Source: JAADFF01 sp013153035 (GTDB lineage: Bacteria; Coprothermobacterota; Coprothermobacteria; Coprothermobacterales; JAADFF01). Taken from it: a stretch of DNA of 64,000 nt. The number at the start of each line of letters is the position of its first letter. Positions within the stretch are counted from its first letter, which is position 1. Below, piece by piece: positions 17,454 to 26,065 of the stretch. The stretch lies in the NCBI GenBank assembly GCA_026184435.1, contig CP046447.1. One strand, 5' to 3'. The position numbers and the translations under genes were made by a program. A model generated the notes under the pieces. The model was given only the letters and a program-made list of their open reading frames with translations. It had not been told where the DNA came from and did no database searches.

Positions 17454-18008
17454 ATGGTTGGACTCATTATAGCCATTGTTATTATTGTGGCCATTGTGCT
17501 ATGGATTATCGGTGTCTATAACAGGCTTATTACTCTCAAGAATAGGGTAGAAAATGCATGGCACCAGATAGATGTGCAGCTCCAGAGAAGATATGATCTT
17601 ATTGAAAATTTGGTCAATACTGTTAAGGGTTATGCCAAGCATGAGAAAGAAATATTTGAAAAAGTTGCTGAGGCCCGTGCCAAGGCTATGGGGGCAACAT
17701 CTCCTGCAGAGAAGGCAAAGGCTGAAGGTGAGCTGACATCTACTCTAAAGACATTGTTTGCCGTTGCCGAGGCATATCCTGAACTGAAGGCCAATGAGAA
17801 TTTCTTGCAGCTTCAGGAAGAACTAACAAGCACAGAAAACAAGGTTGCATATGCAAGACAGGCCTACAACGATACGGTGTATATGTTCAACAAGACCATT
17901 CAACTATTCCCCAACAATATCATTGCCGGCATGTTGGGCTTTAAACCCTTTGAGTACTTTGAGACAGAATCTTCTGAGGTTCGCAAGGCACCAAAGGTCC
18001 AGTTCTAA
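17454..18008 (+). CDS. lemA: LemA family membrane protein
   Basis: A 184-residue LemA protein: one N-terminal membrane helix (about 4-22) followed by a helical domain with the family's signature sequences RVENAWHQIDVQLQRRYDLI and FNKTIQLFPNNIIAGMLGF. Its biochemical function is not settled. Length and start are normal, and AAGGAGGTGG precedes the ATG. No htpX-like partner lies beside it. A strong hairpin terminator follows at once. Confidence 0.95.
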   Translation: MVGLIIAIVIIVAIVLWIIGVYNRLITLKNRVENAWHQIDVQLQRRYDLIENLVNTVKGYAKHEKEIFEKVAEARAKAMGATSPAEKAKAEGELTSTLKTLFAVAEAYPELKANENFLQLQEELTSTENKVAYARQAYNDTVYMFNKTIQLFPNNIIAGMLGFKPFEYFETESSEVRKAPKVQF

Positions 18009-18030
18009 AAGTCTTTTTCTCAGAAAAATA

Positions 18031-18055
18031 GGGGGACCGAAAGGTCCCCCTTTTT
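18031..18055 (+). terminator. Rho-independent terminator after lemA
   Basis: Stem GGGGGACC (18031-18038) and GGTCCCCC (18043-18050) around a GAAA tetraloop, then TTTTT. On the minus strand it is followed by TATTTTTC, so it may also stop the convergent nhaC transcript. Confidence 0.9.
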
Positions 18056-18097
18056 AAAAAGGGTGTGCGGGTTATGTCATGGGAGGGGAGGTGTACC

Positions 18098-19870
18098 CTA
18101 TCCCTGAGACAGCTCTTCTTTTTCTATTTCATCAATTGTCAGATTAGGTACTGGTTTACCTATGTATCTGACAAGAAGTATTATGATACCAAATCCCAGT
18201 AAAAGTGACAACCATACTGGTATCCACTTTACAAGTAGAAATCCAACAAGTGCTGCAACGGCAGCTGCTGTAAAAGCATATGGTATTTGGGTATTAACGT
18301 GGTCCATGTGATCGCTGGCAGATGCCATAGATGCAAGTATGGTGGTATCAGATACTGGTGAACAGTGATCTCCAAATACGGCACCTGTCAATACTGCACC
18401 AATAGTTGCAATAAGCATGACGCCAACATCTGCTGTTCCGTAAAATTCTGCTGCAAGTCCTATAGCTATAGGCATGACAATGGCCATTGTTCCCCATGAT
18501 GTACCGGTTGCAAATGATATGACTGCCGCAGATAGGAAAATACCTAGTGGCAGAATAGATGCAGGAAGCCACCCTTTTACCAGAGAAACAACATACTCTG
18601 CTGTTCCAAGGTCTGAGTTAACACTTCCCAAAGCCCATGCGATAACAAGGATGACAACAGGCATCATCATGGATTTGTTTCCATCAAGCCATGCATCTAC
18701 AAGTTCTCCAGCACTCATAATCTTTTGGACAAGAACCATAACAGCTGCCACAAATGTTGCGGCTACAACTGCCCATGTCAATGCTACAGAGGCATCGGCA
18801 TCACCAAATGTAAAGGTGATAGCCTTGAAGACAGAGCCATATTCTTTAAGATAACCCTGATATGCAGCTGTTCCTCCGGCGGTTATCCAGAGTGAAACAA
18901 TGGTTCCTATGATAAGCACAAGTATTGGGAGCCAAGCATTGATGGCCCTAAGTTTAACACCCTCTGGCTTTTTTAGTTCGGATATCTCTTTAGATATCAT
19001 GATCTGTGCTCCGTCTCTGTATACCTTACCTGTCTTTCTTGCCCTTACCTCTGCCTTATACATTGCCCCAAAGTCACGGGACATCAGTGCAATAGCAAAC
19101 AGAAGAACTAAGGCGAATATAGAATAAAACCTGAAGGGTATAGACATAATGAAAATATTATAAGAAGAGTTCCATATCTTTTCAGGAAATCCAGCATTTT
19201 TCATAGCATCGGATATTACACCGATCTCATAGGATATCCAAGTTGATATAAGGGCCATGGATGCCACAGGTGCTGCGGTGGAATCTACTATATAAGAGAG
19301 TTTTTCCCTTGATACCCTAAATTTATCTGTTACAGGTCTCATAGTATTTCCAACAAGCAGGGTATTGGAATAATCGTCAAAAAATATGGCTATGCCCATT
19401 AGAGAGGCAAAGAACTGTGCCATTGACGAGTTTTTGGCACTCCTTGCCAGTGATTCGGCTATTGCCCACATACCACCACTGCGGTTGATAATACCGAGAA
19501 GACCACCAAGCAAAATGGTGAATATGATGATACCTGTATACCAAGGATCTGCCAGGAGGTTAATGATTCGCTCGGAGAAGAGATGGAAGAGCGAGGTGAC
19601 CGTAGCAAGTATACCACCCCAAACATCACCTCCCATCAGTTTAGGCAGTCCTTCGTATATGTACTGACCAACCCATATACCTATGAACAGCGAAATAATA
19701 GGTCTGTGAGTTGTAAAGGCCAACACAATGGCGATGGTCGGCGGCAGAAGCGCCCAAAATCCATAAGAAAATTTGCTACTTGCATCTGCTGCATATGCCC
19801 AGAAAGGCAGAGCAAGCAACATAATGCCGATGGATACGGCTAAAATCCATGTTACTCTTCTCCGAGTCAT
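18098..19870 (-). CDS. nhaC: Na+/H+ antiporter, NhaC family
   Basis: A 590-residue polytopic membrane protein of the NhaC family, exchanging sodium for protons (some relatives carry amino acids or organic acids). It starts with an N-terminal hydrophobic segment ending AYAADA. Conserved motifs include FFDDYSNTLLVGNTMRPVTD, STAAPVASMALISTWISYE, FATGTSWGTMAIVMPIA and GDHCSPVSDTTILASMAS. About 12-14 helices are visible, with a basic hydrophilic loop near residues 260-290. The ATG follows AAAGGAGG. It is transcribed alone and converges with lemA. Confidence 0.9.
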   Translation of the reverse strand: MTRRRVTWILAVSIGIMLLALPFWAYAADASSKFSYGFWALLPPTIAIVLAFTTHRPIISLFIGIWVGQYIYEGLPKLMGGDVWGGILATVTSLFHLFSERIINLLADPWYTGIIIFTILLGGLLGIINRSGGMWAIAESLARSAKNSSMAQFFASLMGIAIFFDDYSNTLLVGNTMRPVTDKFRVSREKLSYIVDSTAAPVASMALISTWISYEIGVISDAMKNAGFPEKIWNSSYNIFIMSIPFRFYSIFALVLLFAIALMSRDFGAMYKAEVRARKTGKVYRDGAQIMISKEISELKKPEGVKLRAINAWLPILVLIIGTIVSLWITAGGTAAYQGYLKEYGSVFKAITFTFGDADASVALTWAVVAATFVAAVMVLVQKIMSAGELVDAWLDGNKSMMMPVVILVIAWALGSVNSDLGTAEYVVSLVKGWLPASILPLGIFLSAAVISFATGTSWGTMAIVMPIAIGLAAEFYGTADVGVMLIATIGAVLTGAVFGDHCSPVSDTTILASMASASDHMDHVNTQIPYAFTAAAVAALVGFLLVKWIPVWLSLLLGFGIIILLVRYIGKPVPNLTIDEIEKEELSQG

Positions 19871-20061
19871 GTTGCATACCTCCTTTTCCCCTTTCGGGAA
19901 TATTTTGTTGAAATTTTATGCTACATGTTGAAGTGGTGTCAAGTCTAGAATGAAGAGATTTGCATATTTTATTGTGTAAAATGTGAATTTTATGAGTAAT
20001 ATGTCCTGAATATCACGATGTTTTATTTGCATATAGATGTGCATTTGTGTTGGAGGATTGG

Positions 20062-20095
20062 AATGATACCAAAAAGTCTAAGTTGGTGTATCATT
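20062..20095 (+). promoter_or_regulatory. inverted repeat in the leader of the 499-residue lipoprotein
   Basis: AATGATACCAA (20062-20072) pairs with TTGG-TG-TATCATT (20083-20095): eleven pairs with a two-base bulge and a 10-base loop. It ends six bases before the ribosome-binding site, so it could be an operator or an mRNA structure affecting translation. The rest of the 19871-20114 gap is AT-rich with no gene I can support. Confidence 0.4.
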
Positions 20096-20114
20096 ACAGT
20101 AGGAGGTGGATTAT

Positions 20115-21614
20115 ATGAAAAAATTTAGAAGTGTCATTGTACTATTTATCATTTTTTCTTTGGTGTTTACTTTTGCATCTTGTGGGACGGAAAAAACACA
20201 GACCAAAGAAAATCCTATGGCTTCCAGTGGAGGCGTTGATTTAACGGAGAAGATTCCCAATACCGGTTTTTATATTTTCTTCAATGTCAGTAAAGATGAT
20301 ACAAAGGCTATGCAGGATCTGCAAAAGAAACTGGTAGATGCCGGTGTTGCTCCCATGTGGACACAGGGCATGGATGAAGATGTCAAACAGATTACCGAGC
20401 AGATAAAGAAGATTATGGATAAATATAACGACATCACAGAAAGTCAATATGGCGTTATTGCTGTAGATCTGAAAAAAGTCGAAGGGTTGAAGGATAAAGA
20501 CCCTGAAGAAGTTGTGCTTGGTCCTGATAATGGCATATATCTGGCTATTGCCGTTAAATTTTCTAAAGAGGTAAAGGTAAAAGATTATCTATCAGATGTA
20601 CAGGGTATTCTTGATGAGATGAAAAAATCTGAGGATATGCAAAATGCTGAGATTACGGTAGACCCAGAGAAGGGAACAATGACCATCAAGCCTGAAGATG
20701 GTCCACAGATTATTCTTTATTTCGAGCAGGATGGAAAGAATATCATTGTCACTATAGGACAGCCGTTTTCCAAGATGGAAAAGGTATCGGAAAATATCAC
20801 GAAAAATGCATTTTGGAAAGAGGCCACATCTCACACATTCGCCCTGTATCTTGATCCACAACAGATTCCCGATGAGAAAGCTAAAAATGACCTTGTGAAA
20901 GCCGGCTGGAAGGAACCTATTCGTGTGTTTGGCGATATCAGCTCCTCAGAGAAAAATGGTGTTTATACATCTCAGTTTATTCTCAAAGGTTACAATCCAT
21001 CTGATGTAAAATTTGAAAATCTTGGTATCGATGGAGATATTAAAGTTGTGAAAGATTCAGACCTTATTCTTGCCGTTGATACAGATTGGTTTGTAGAAGC
21101 CATGAATCAGGCAGCTAAGGCAGACGAGCAGCTGGGAGAGTATAAACAGATGATAGACATGTTTGCCGGTGGTGTTATTACACTTTCAGTCTCGGTAAAA
21201 TCTATGCAGCAGATGGCAGGTGCCGTGGTAGGACAGTACTTTAAAGATGCCGATAAGATCTGGTCTATGTATGGACAGATGATAGATCAGTATATTGAAG
21301 GTGCCAAAGGTTCTATGCCTAATCTCTATGCCAATGCCCAGAAGACAGGAGATGGCTTTGAAATCGTTGCTGGCACATTCCAGCCTCAGTTGACTACTGA
21401 AAAAGTTGAGGGAAAACCTGTTTTATATCTCAAACTGAATATCGATCCAGCTAAATATGGTGAGATCTTTGGAATGATGGACCCTGAGGCAGCTAAGATG
21501 TTTGATGGCTATGCCAAGGTTATCGATAATGCAGAGTTTACTATCTCTGTTACATACGATGAGGATAAGAATATGTCTGGTCTCAAGATTGTATCTATTG
21601 TAAAGACAAAATAA
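20115..21614 (+). CDS. uncharacterised secreted lipoprotein, about 500 residues
   Basis: A 499-residue protein with a basic N-terminus, a hydrophobic stretch and a lipobox-like FASC (Cys at about residue 24), so it is probably exported and lipid-anchored. The mature part is acidic, with repeated alpha/beta-looking segments and no recognised catalytic motif. Its general style recalls DUF3352-type secreted proteins, but that is only an impression. The ATG at 20115 sits seven bases after AGGAGGTGG. It is followed by a terminator and stands alone. Confidence 0.75.
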   Translation: MKKFRSVIVLFIIFSLVFTFASCGTEKTQTKENPMASSGGVDLTEKIPNTGFYIFFNVSKDDTKAMQDLQKKLVDAGVAPMWTQGMDEDVKQITEQIKKIMDKYNDITESQYGVIAVDLKKVEGLKDKDPEEVVLGPDNGIYLAIAVKFSKEVKVKDYLSDVQGILDEMKKSEDMQNAEITVDPEKGTMTIKPEDGPQIILYFEQDGKNIIVTIGQPFSKMEKVSENITKNAFWKEATSHTFALYLDPQQIPDEKAKNDLVKAGWKEPIRVFGDISSSEKNGVYTSQFILKGYNPSDVKFENLGIDGDIKVVKDSDLILAVDTDWFVEAMNQAAKADEQLGEYKQMIDMFAGGVITLSVSVKSMQQMAGAVVGQYFKDADKIWSMYGQMIDQYIEGAKGSMPNLYANAQKTGDGFEIVAGTFQPQLTTEKVEGKPVLYLKLNIDPAKYGEIFGMMDPEAAKMFDGYAKVIDNAEFTISVTYDEDKNMSGLKIVSIVKTK

Positions 21615-21635
21615 TATTTCTGACATGTAAAAACT

Positions 21636-21665
21636 AAGGGGAGGCACAAGTCTCCCCTTTTTCTA
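21636..21665 (+). terminator. bidirectional hairpin terminator
   Basis: Stem AAGGGGAG (21636-21643) with CTCCCCTT (21652-21659), then TTTTTC. It sits between convergent genes, 22 bases past the lipoprotein stop and 25 bases past the stop of the minus-strand 3D-domain gene. Confidence 0.8.
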
Positions 21666-21689
21666 TAGGTAAGCTGGACATGTATCTTT

Positions 21690-22460
21690 TTACTGTGGAG
21701 GAATAATAATGACCATACGGGTTTTCCTTCCCCATTTTTTTGCACTCTCTACACTGTGCATGAGTATATCTATGTGGTGGCCTTTAATCTTTCCTCCTGT
21801 GTCTACAGCGACGCATGGCTTGTTTAGTCCTTGAATAATGAGAACAGAGTATAGTGGTATAACTCTTGGGTCTACAGCACAGTATGTGATGTTATCAAGG
21901 TCTTTAATAGCAGATACCTTAAATAGTTTGGCTGTGGTATTGCAATCTCCACTACAGTTTATGCCTCCAGCTGCTGGGGCATAGGCTGTGATGGTGAATT
22001 TATCCAATTTGATATGTGTGGCTTTTTGTAGTGTAGGAATCATGTTTTCCAATTTAAACTGAAGCTTCCTATCAAGCGATGCCACTATACTCTGTAAATA
22101 TCTGTTTTTGGCTCGTAGTGTTTCAACCTCTTTTTTTAGTTGGTCATTTTCTTTCTGGAGTTTTTCTATCTGTGCTTGGTATGTGGCGATAGCATTTTGT
22201 TGCTGTTCTACAGTCTTTTTTAGCTGGCTATTTTCTTCTTGCAGAGCACTGACCTGCAACTTAAGGCTGGCTGTTTCCATCTGTAGCTGACGTATAGACT
22301 GATACAGAGGCTCTGGACTAATGTATGGACCGTTTTTGCCAGCATCGGCTATAGAGTAATATACCGGCGATAAACCGGTGGCAAATACTATAACAAGCAT
22401 GATGATAAATAGCCTTCGCACACTCCTTCGTATTTTCTCTACATCTATATTTATATGCAT
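21690..22460 (-). CDS. secreted coiled-coil protein with 3D domain
   Basis: A 256-residue protein with an N-terminal membrane or signal segment (about 14-36), a long coiled coil (about 50-135) and a C-terminal 3D domain. Such domains occur in Gram-positive cell-wall lytic enzymes. The 3D signature is visible: AVDPRVIPLYS, then AVDTGGKIKGHHIDI with the characteristic aspartates. Probably acts outside the membrane on, or bound to, peptidoglycan. The ATG follows AAGGAGGG. It is divergent from a lipoprotein gene with a 108-base shared control region. Confidence 0.85.
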   Translation of the reverse strand: MHINIDVEKIRRSVRRLFIIMLVIVFATGLSPVYYSIADAGKNGPYISPEPLYQSIRQLQMETASLKLQVSALQEENSQLKKTVEQQQNAIATYQAQIEKLQKENDQLKKEVETLRAKNRYLQSIVASLDRKLQFKLENMIPTLQKATHIKLDKFTITAYAPAAGGINCSGDCNTTAKLFKVSAIKDLDNITYCAVDPRVIPLYSVLIIQGLNKPCVAVDTGGKIKGHHIDILMHSVESAKKWGRKTRMVIIIPPQ

Positions 22461-22568
22461 AGAGATCCCTCCTTATCTTGCTAATTTGTATCGTGGCATT
22501 ATAACATGCCATTTTAGAGGGTATTCTATTAAGTGTAAAGAGGTGTTGACTGTGGGAGGTGTCAAAAT

Positions 22569-23660
22569 TTGAAGAAAGTCGTTTCCATAACACTCATGCT
22601 AATAATATTGTTTGTAGCCTGTGGTGCTCCTGATAGCTTTCTTTCCCCTTATTCATTGGTACCACTTAGCACTTTTAATGTAAAGCTGACACTGCTGGAT
22701 GATGAGGCGACTAGTGTGTGGGGTTATATGACAGGATGTAATGATAAACTGAAATCTTTGACCTTGTATATGTCTACAACCACAGTTAATGTCTCTTCCC
22801 ATGAATTTTGGAATAAATTGGTTATTGTGGGGACGGCAACAACCGATGTTGATATAATGGTACCGTATGCTCAGACCGCCTCCCATGTCTGGATGAGTAA
22901 AAAGATTTTTTATACTCTGTGTGGCACCATGTTATGTTTATCCAGTGATGAGCCATATATGGAAAGAAAACCTATAAAACCTTCTCTTGAACCCCTTGCC
23001 CGTGTATCTGCTCCTGATGTTATTGATATGAGGGTAGATAGGCATATCCGCTTTACGGGGACGATTTCCATATCTTCAATGGATGCTGAAGGATACCTTT
23101 ATCTTGATATTCCTCTGTCAACTTTACCTGATGGTACATACAAGTATGCTTTTCTCCCCAAAGCAGAGATGAGTATTTCAGTTGATGGTTCCCTCCTGAA
23201 TGCTCTTTATTCCTACTACAAGGGATTAGTATTGAAATATTTTCATCTGTCATCGGCGGAGCTGGTGTGGCTAGATAGTACGATTGACATATTAAAGAAT
23301 GCCTATATTCATGTGGATATATCACCTTCTGATAATGAATTTCTCTTGTCTGTATATTTTCTCCATGGTGTTCCTGCTTCGTTTGAAAATGCACTCTACT
23401 TTGTAAAACAAAGGTATCCGCATATGTATTACATGCTCTCTGATAATATGCTTGTCTTATCTACCACACGGTATTTCTCTTATAAAGAGATTGATCACGG
23501 CACAGCATATATAAATATTGGCAATGTTGCTGCTCTGTATAACATGTATGGTGATACCATGTTTGCTTTTCTAGATAAGATGCAGATAAAAGGTGTTATT
23601 GCTGATATTTCATATATTTCTAAAGATGCCCTCTTTATACATGTATCATTAAAACGATGA
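22569..23660 (+). CDS. uncharacterised lipoprotein
   Basis: A 363-residue protein that starts MKKVVSITLMLIILFVACGA: a short signal peptide with lipobox FVAC (Cys18), so it is probably a membrane-anchored lipoprotein. The mature part looks beta-rich and has no recognised domain. The TTG start at 22569 is supported by GGGAGGTG seven bases upstream. No terminator separates it clearly from nurA, but an 84-base gap with a possible -10 lies between. Confidence 0.7.
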   Translation: MKKVVSITLMLIILFVACGAPDSFLSPYSLVPLSTFNVKLTLLDDEATSVWGYMTGCNDKLKSLTLYMSTTTVNVSSHEFWNKLVIVGTATTDVDIMVPYAQTASHVWMSKKIFYTLCGTMLCLSSDEPYMERKPIKPSLEPLARVSAPDVIDMRVDRHIRFTGTISISSMDAEGYLYLDIPLSTLPDGTYKYAFLPKAEMSISVDGSLLNALYSYYKGLVLKYFHLSSAELVWLDSTIDILKNAYIHVDISPSDNEFLLSVYFLHGVPASFENALYFVKQRYPHMYYMLSDNMLVLSTTRYFSYKEIDHGTAYINIGNVAALYNMYGDTMFAFLDKMQIKGVIADISYISKDALFIHVSLKR

Positions 23661-23687
23661 AAGAACATTAAGCTATAGGTTGTCTTG

Positions 23688-23693
23688 TATAAT
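23688..23693 (+). promoter_or_regulatory. possible -10 element of the nurA operon
   Basis: TATAAT at 23688-23693, 51 bases before the nurA ATG. No convincing -35 is present at the usual distance, so the assignment is tentative. Confidence 0.35.
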
Positions 23694-23744
23694 AGAAATA
23701 GACAAACATATGCTATATAAATTTATCCCTAAAGGGGTGGTTTT

Positions 23745-24857
23745 ATGTTGGACGATAGAGTGCCTGTAGCCGACATTATTGTGGACACGGCCAGTAAGAA
23801 GATGAAAGCGTTTGCCCAGAAGATGAAGGATAAAGATCTTGACTTTATATTTGGCAATCTTGTCGATACCCTAATTCAGATGAAAAAGCTTACCTTTGTA
23901 GATGATGTTGTTTCGACTCCTGCATTGGTTGTTGGGATAGATGGTGCATTCGCCACCTATAAGATGTTTGGAGGTATTATTGGGGCCTATGTGACTGTGG
24001 GGGCATTTATTAAAAATGGTGTTCTATATACAGAGGCTCTGGATTTAGGGGCAGATGTCTTTTTAGGAGAAAAAGGGGAACGTACATTTAAGATGCTGGA
24101 GTATACAGCAGAGCTGAAATCTGTGGCAATAGCTGTAGAGAAGGCACATGCATACATAGAGAACAATGATGAGGCAGTATTGTTCGTAGATGGTTCTCTC
24201 AGTAGCAGTATGGGTCATCTTGCCATGCAGACAGAAGTTTCCCATGAGGTGCTTATGAATATGGTAGAGGCTGTTGCACAGATAACCCATCTGTCATCAG
24301 ATATCGTATTTGTTCCTAAGCGGATGATGAAGGACATTGCCTTTGCCGATAGGGAGCTCAAGGAGAAGTTTGCATATATAAATATATTAGAAGATATCGG
24401 TATTAAGGAGGCATTTGCCATTGGTAGTGCCATTTTACATAAACGTCGAGAGCTTTATGGCAAGAATAAAAAGGATAAGAAAGTTTCTGCCCCTGTTATT
24501 GTGGGACCATTTCCCCTGCATATCCATCTTGCATATGGTGACAAGAAAGTTAGCTATAACATGAATACCTACTATATCAATCTTGTTCAGTGGCGGCATG
24601 CCGTGCTAAGAATAGATGTTGCTCCCGACAAAGATGTATCATGGGTCATATCTCATGTGCTTCCTGCACTTGACCTTATGCCCCGTGTAGCCGCAATAAT
24701 GGCTGCAGATGAATATGCTAAGAAGACTATATCCTCTGCTATGAATTTGCTTATTGAAAATGTCTTTGCTTCTGCTGATATGAGAGAAGTTATGAGGCTC
24801 TTTCCCGATTATAGGGGAGAAGGGTCTGCTATGCACTCTATTTTTTATGGGGAGTGA
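23745..24857 (+). CDS. nurA: NurA family 5'-3' nuclease
   Basis: A 370-residue nuclease of the NurA family, partner of the HerA translocase in DNA-end resection. The two hallmark aspartate motifs are visible: GIDGAFA (Asp66) and FVDGSLSS (Asp149). The first normally reads DGS; here it is DGA. The gene heads an operon nurA-mre11-rad50-herA, which strongly supports the call. The ATG follows AAAGGGGTGG. The stop lies five bases before the mre11 ATG. Confidence 0.88.
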   Translation: MLDDRVPVADIIVDTASKKMKAFAQKMKDKDLDFIFGNLVDTLIQMKKLTFVDDVVSTPALVVGIDGAFATYKMFGGIIGAYVTVGAFIKNGVLYTEALDLGADVFLGEKGERTFKMLEYTAELKSVAIAVEKAHAYIENNDEAVLFVDGSLSSSMGHLAMQTEVSHEVLMNMVEAVAQITHLSSDIVFVPKRMMKDIAFADRELKEKFAYINILEDIGIKEAFAIGSAILHKRRELYGKNKKDKKVSAPVIVGPFPLHIHLAYGDKKVSYNMNTYYINLVQWRHAVLRIDVAPDKDVSWVISHVLPALDLMPRVAAIMAADEYAKKTISSAMNLLIENVFASADMREVMRLFPDYRGEGSAMHSIFYGE

Positions 24858-24862
24858 TACAA

Positions 24863-26065
24863 ATGAAGATTGGGCTTATTGCCGATTTACATCTAGGTTA
24901 TTACCCAACATTCTTATCTGGTGTGCTTGATAGACATGCAGAGCAGATATATCTTGACAAAGTGTTTCAGCGGTTTGCCGATGAGGGAGTAGAGCTTATA
25001 GCTGTGCTAGGTGACCTTCTTCATACATGGCGTGGTCGCAGCGGGTGGATGGCCCTTATGCACTTTCTTGGTCTTATCAGACGCTATCGCATACCGACAT
25101 TTATGGTGAGGGGTAATCATGATGTTATAGTGCCTCAGCTGTACGATGAACTATCAAATATATCTGATGGATACTTTTTCACATTTGTTGGTATGCAGTC
25201 GCTTGAAAAAAAGAGTCCCATACTAGCAACAGACGAACTCCATGAAGGTATTGCCTATGAGAAGGTTATGGAGCTTCATGATATAAGGCATGTTGCCGTA
25301 TTACCCCATGCTGCATCAATTCTTCCCGAAGGGGTTATCAACGAGATGAGGGAAAACACAATGGATATGTTTAACAAGAAGAATGCCATACTCTTTGTTC
25401 ATTATTTTCTTGAAAGTCGTTTAAGTAGTCTCCTTTCCAATGTTATGGCGCGAGAGTTTGTTGTGCCAGACAAACCCCTTGCTCAGAATGGCACAGTTAT
25501 ATTTGCAGGGCATGACCATAGACGATATGTATCCCGTGATGGTAGGTATGTTATTGGTTCTATGCTTCCCCGTGATGCACGATTGGGTGGTGATGATGTG
25601 TCGTTTGGTATAGCGGAAATAACATCCGATAATATTAGCTATACCCCGCTAAGTATTTCTCTGCCCTATAGACTGGAGTACAAGAGGCAGTTTGACACAT
25701 TAGAACAGGCTGTTGACTGGATAAAAACTGTTTTAGAAGAGAAAGAACTCTTGGTGATATCCCATTTGGGTATTAGTGAGAAGGATATCACACTGGTTGA
25801 TGTTGAAAAACATCTAGCTGCTTATGGAGTTGATGTCGGTAGGGTTAATATTCGAAGGCTCGTTTCTATTATCAAGAGAGAAAAAGATGGGCATATTGTG
25901 GAATTAGATGGAGTGGCCGGCGTTTCTATTGATGATGCTTTCCAACAGTACTTTGAGACCCATAAATCAGATATTACCCTTCCAGATGGCATAGATGAGA
26001 AGATGTTTAAGGATACGATGGGCGATATTTTTGCCTCCCTTTTAAGGGGTGATGTCGATGATTAA
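24863..26065 (+). CDS. mre11: Mre11/SbcD-type DNA double-strand-break nuclease
   Basis: A 400-residue metallophosphoesterase. The phosphoesterase motifs occur in order: ADLHLG, GDLLH, RGNHD and AGHDHRRY, which bind the two catalytic metals. The C-terminal ~110 residues would include the Rad50-binding part. It forms the end-processing nuclease complex with Rad50. ATG 24863 is chosen because GGGGAGTGA lies five bases upstream; the in-frame GTG at 24854 overlaps that site. Its last eight bases overlap the rad50 start, so translation is coupled. Confidence 0.93.
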   Translation: MKIGLIADLHLGYYPTFLSGVLDRHAEQIYLDKVFQRFADEGVELIAVLGDLLHTWRGRSGWMALMHFLGLIRRYRIPTFMVRGNHDVIVPQLYDELSNISDGYFFTFVGMQSLEKKSPILATDELHEGIAYEKVMELHDIRHVAVLPHAASILPEGVINEMRENTMDMFNKKNAILFVHYFLESRLSSLLSNVMAREFVVPDKPLAQNGTVIFAGHDHRRYVSRDGRYVIGSMLPRDARLGGDDVSFGIAEITSDNISYTPLSISLPYRLEYKRQFDTLEQAVDWIKTVLEEKELLVISHLGISEKDITLVDVEKHLAAYGVDVGRVNIRRLVSIIKREKDGHIVELDGVAGVSIDDAFQQYFETHKSDITLPDGIDEKMFKDTMGDIFASLLRGDVDD

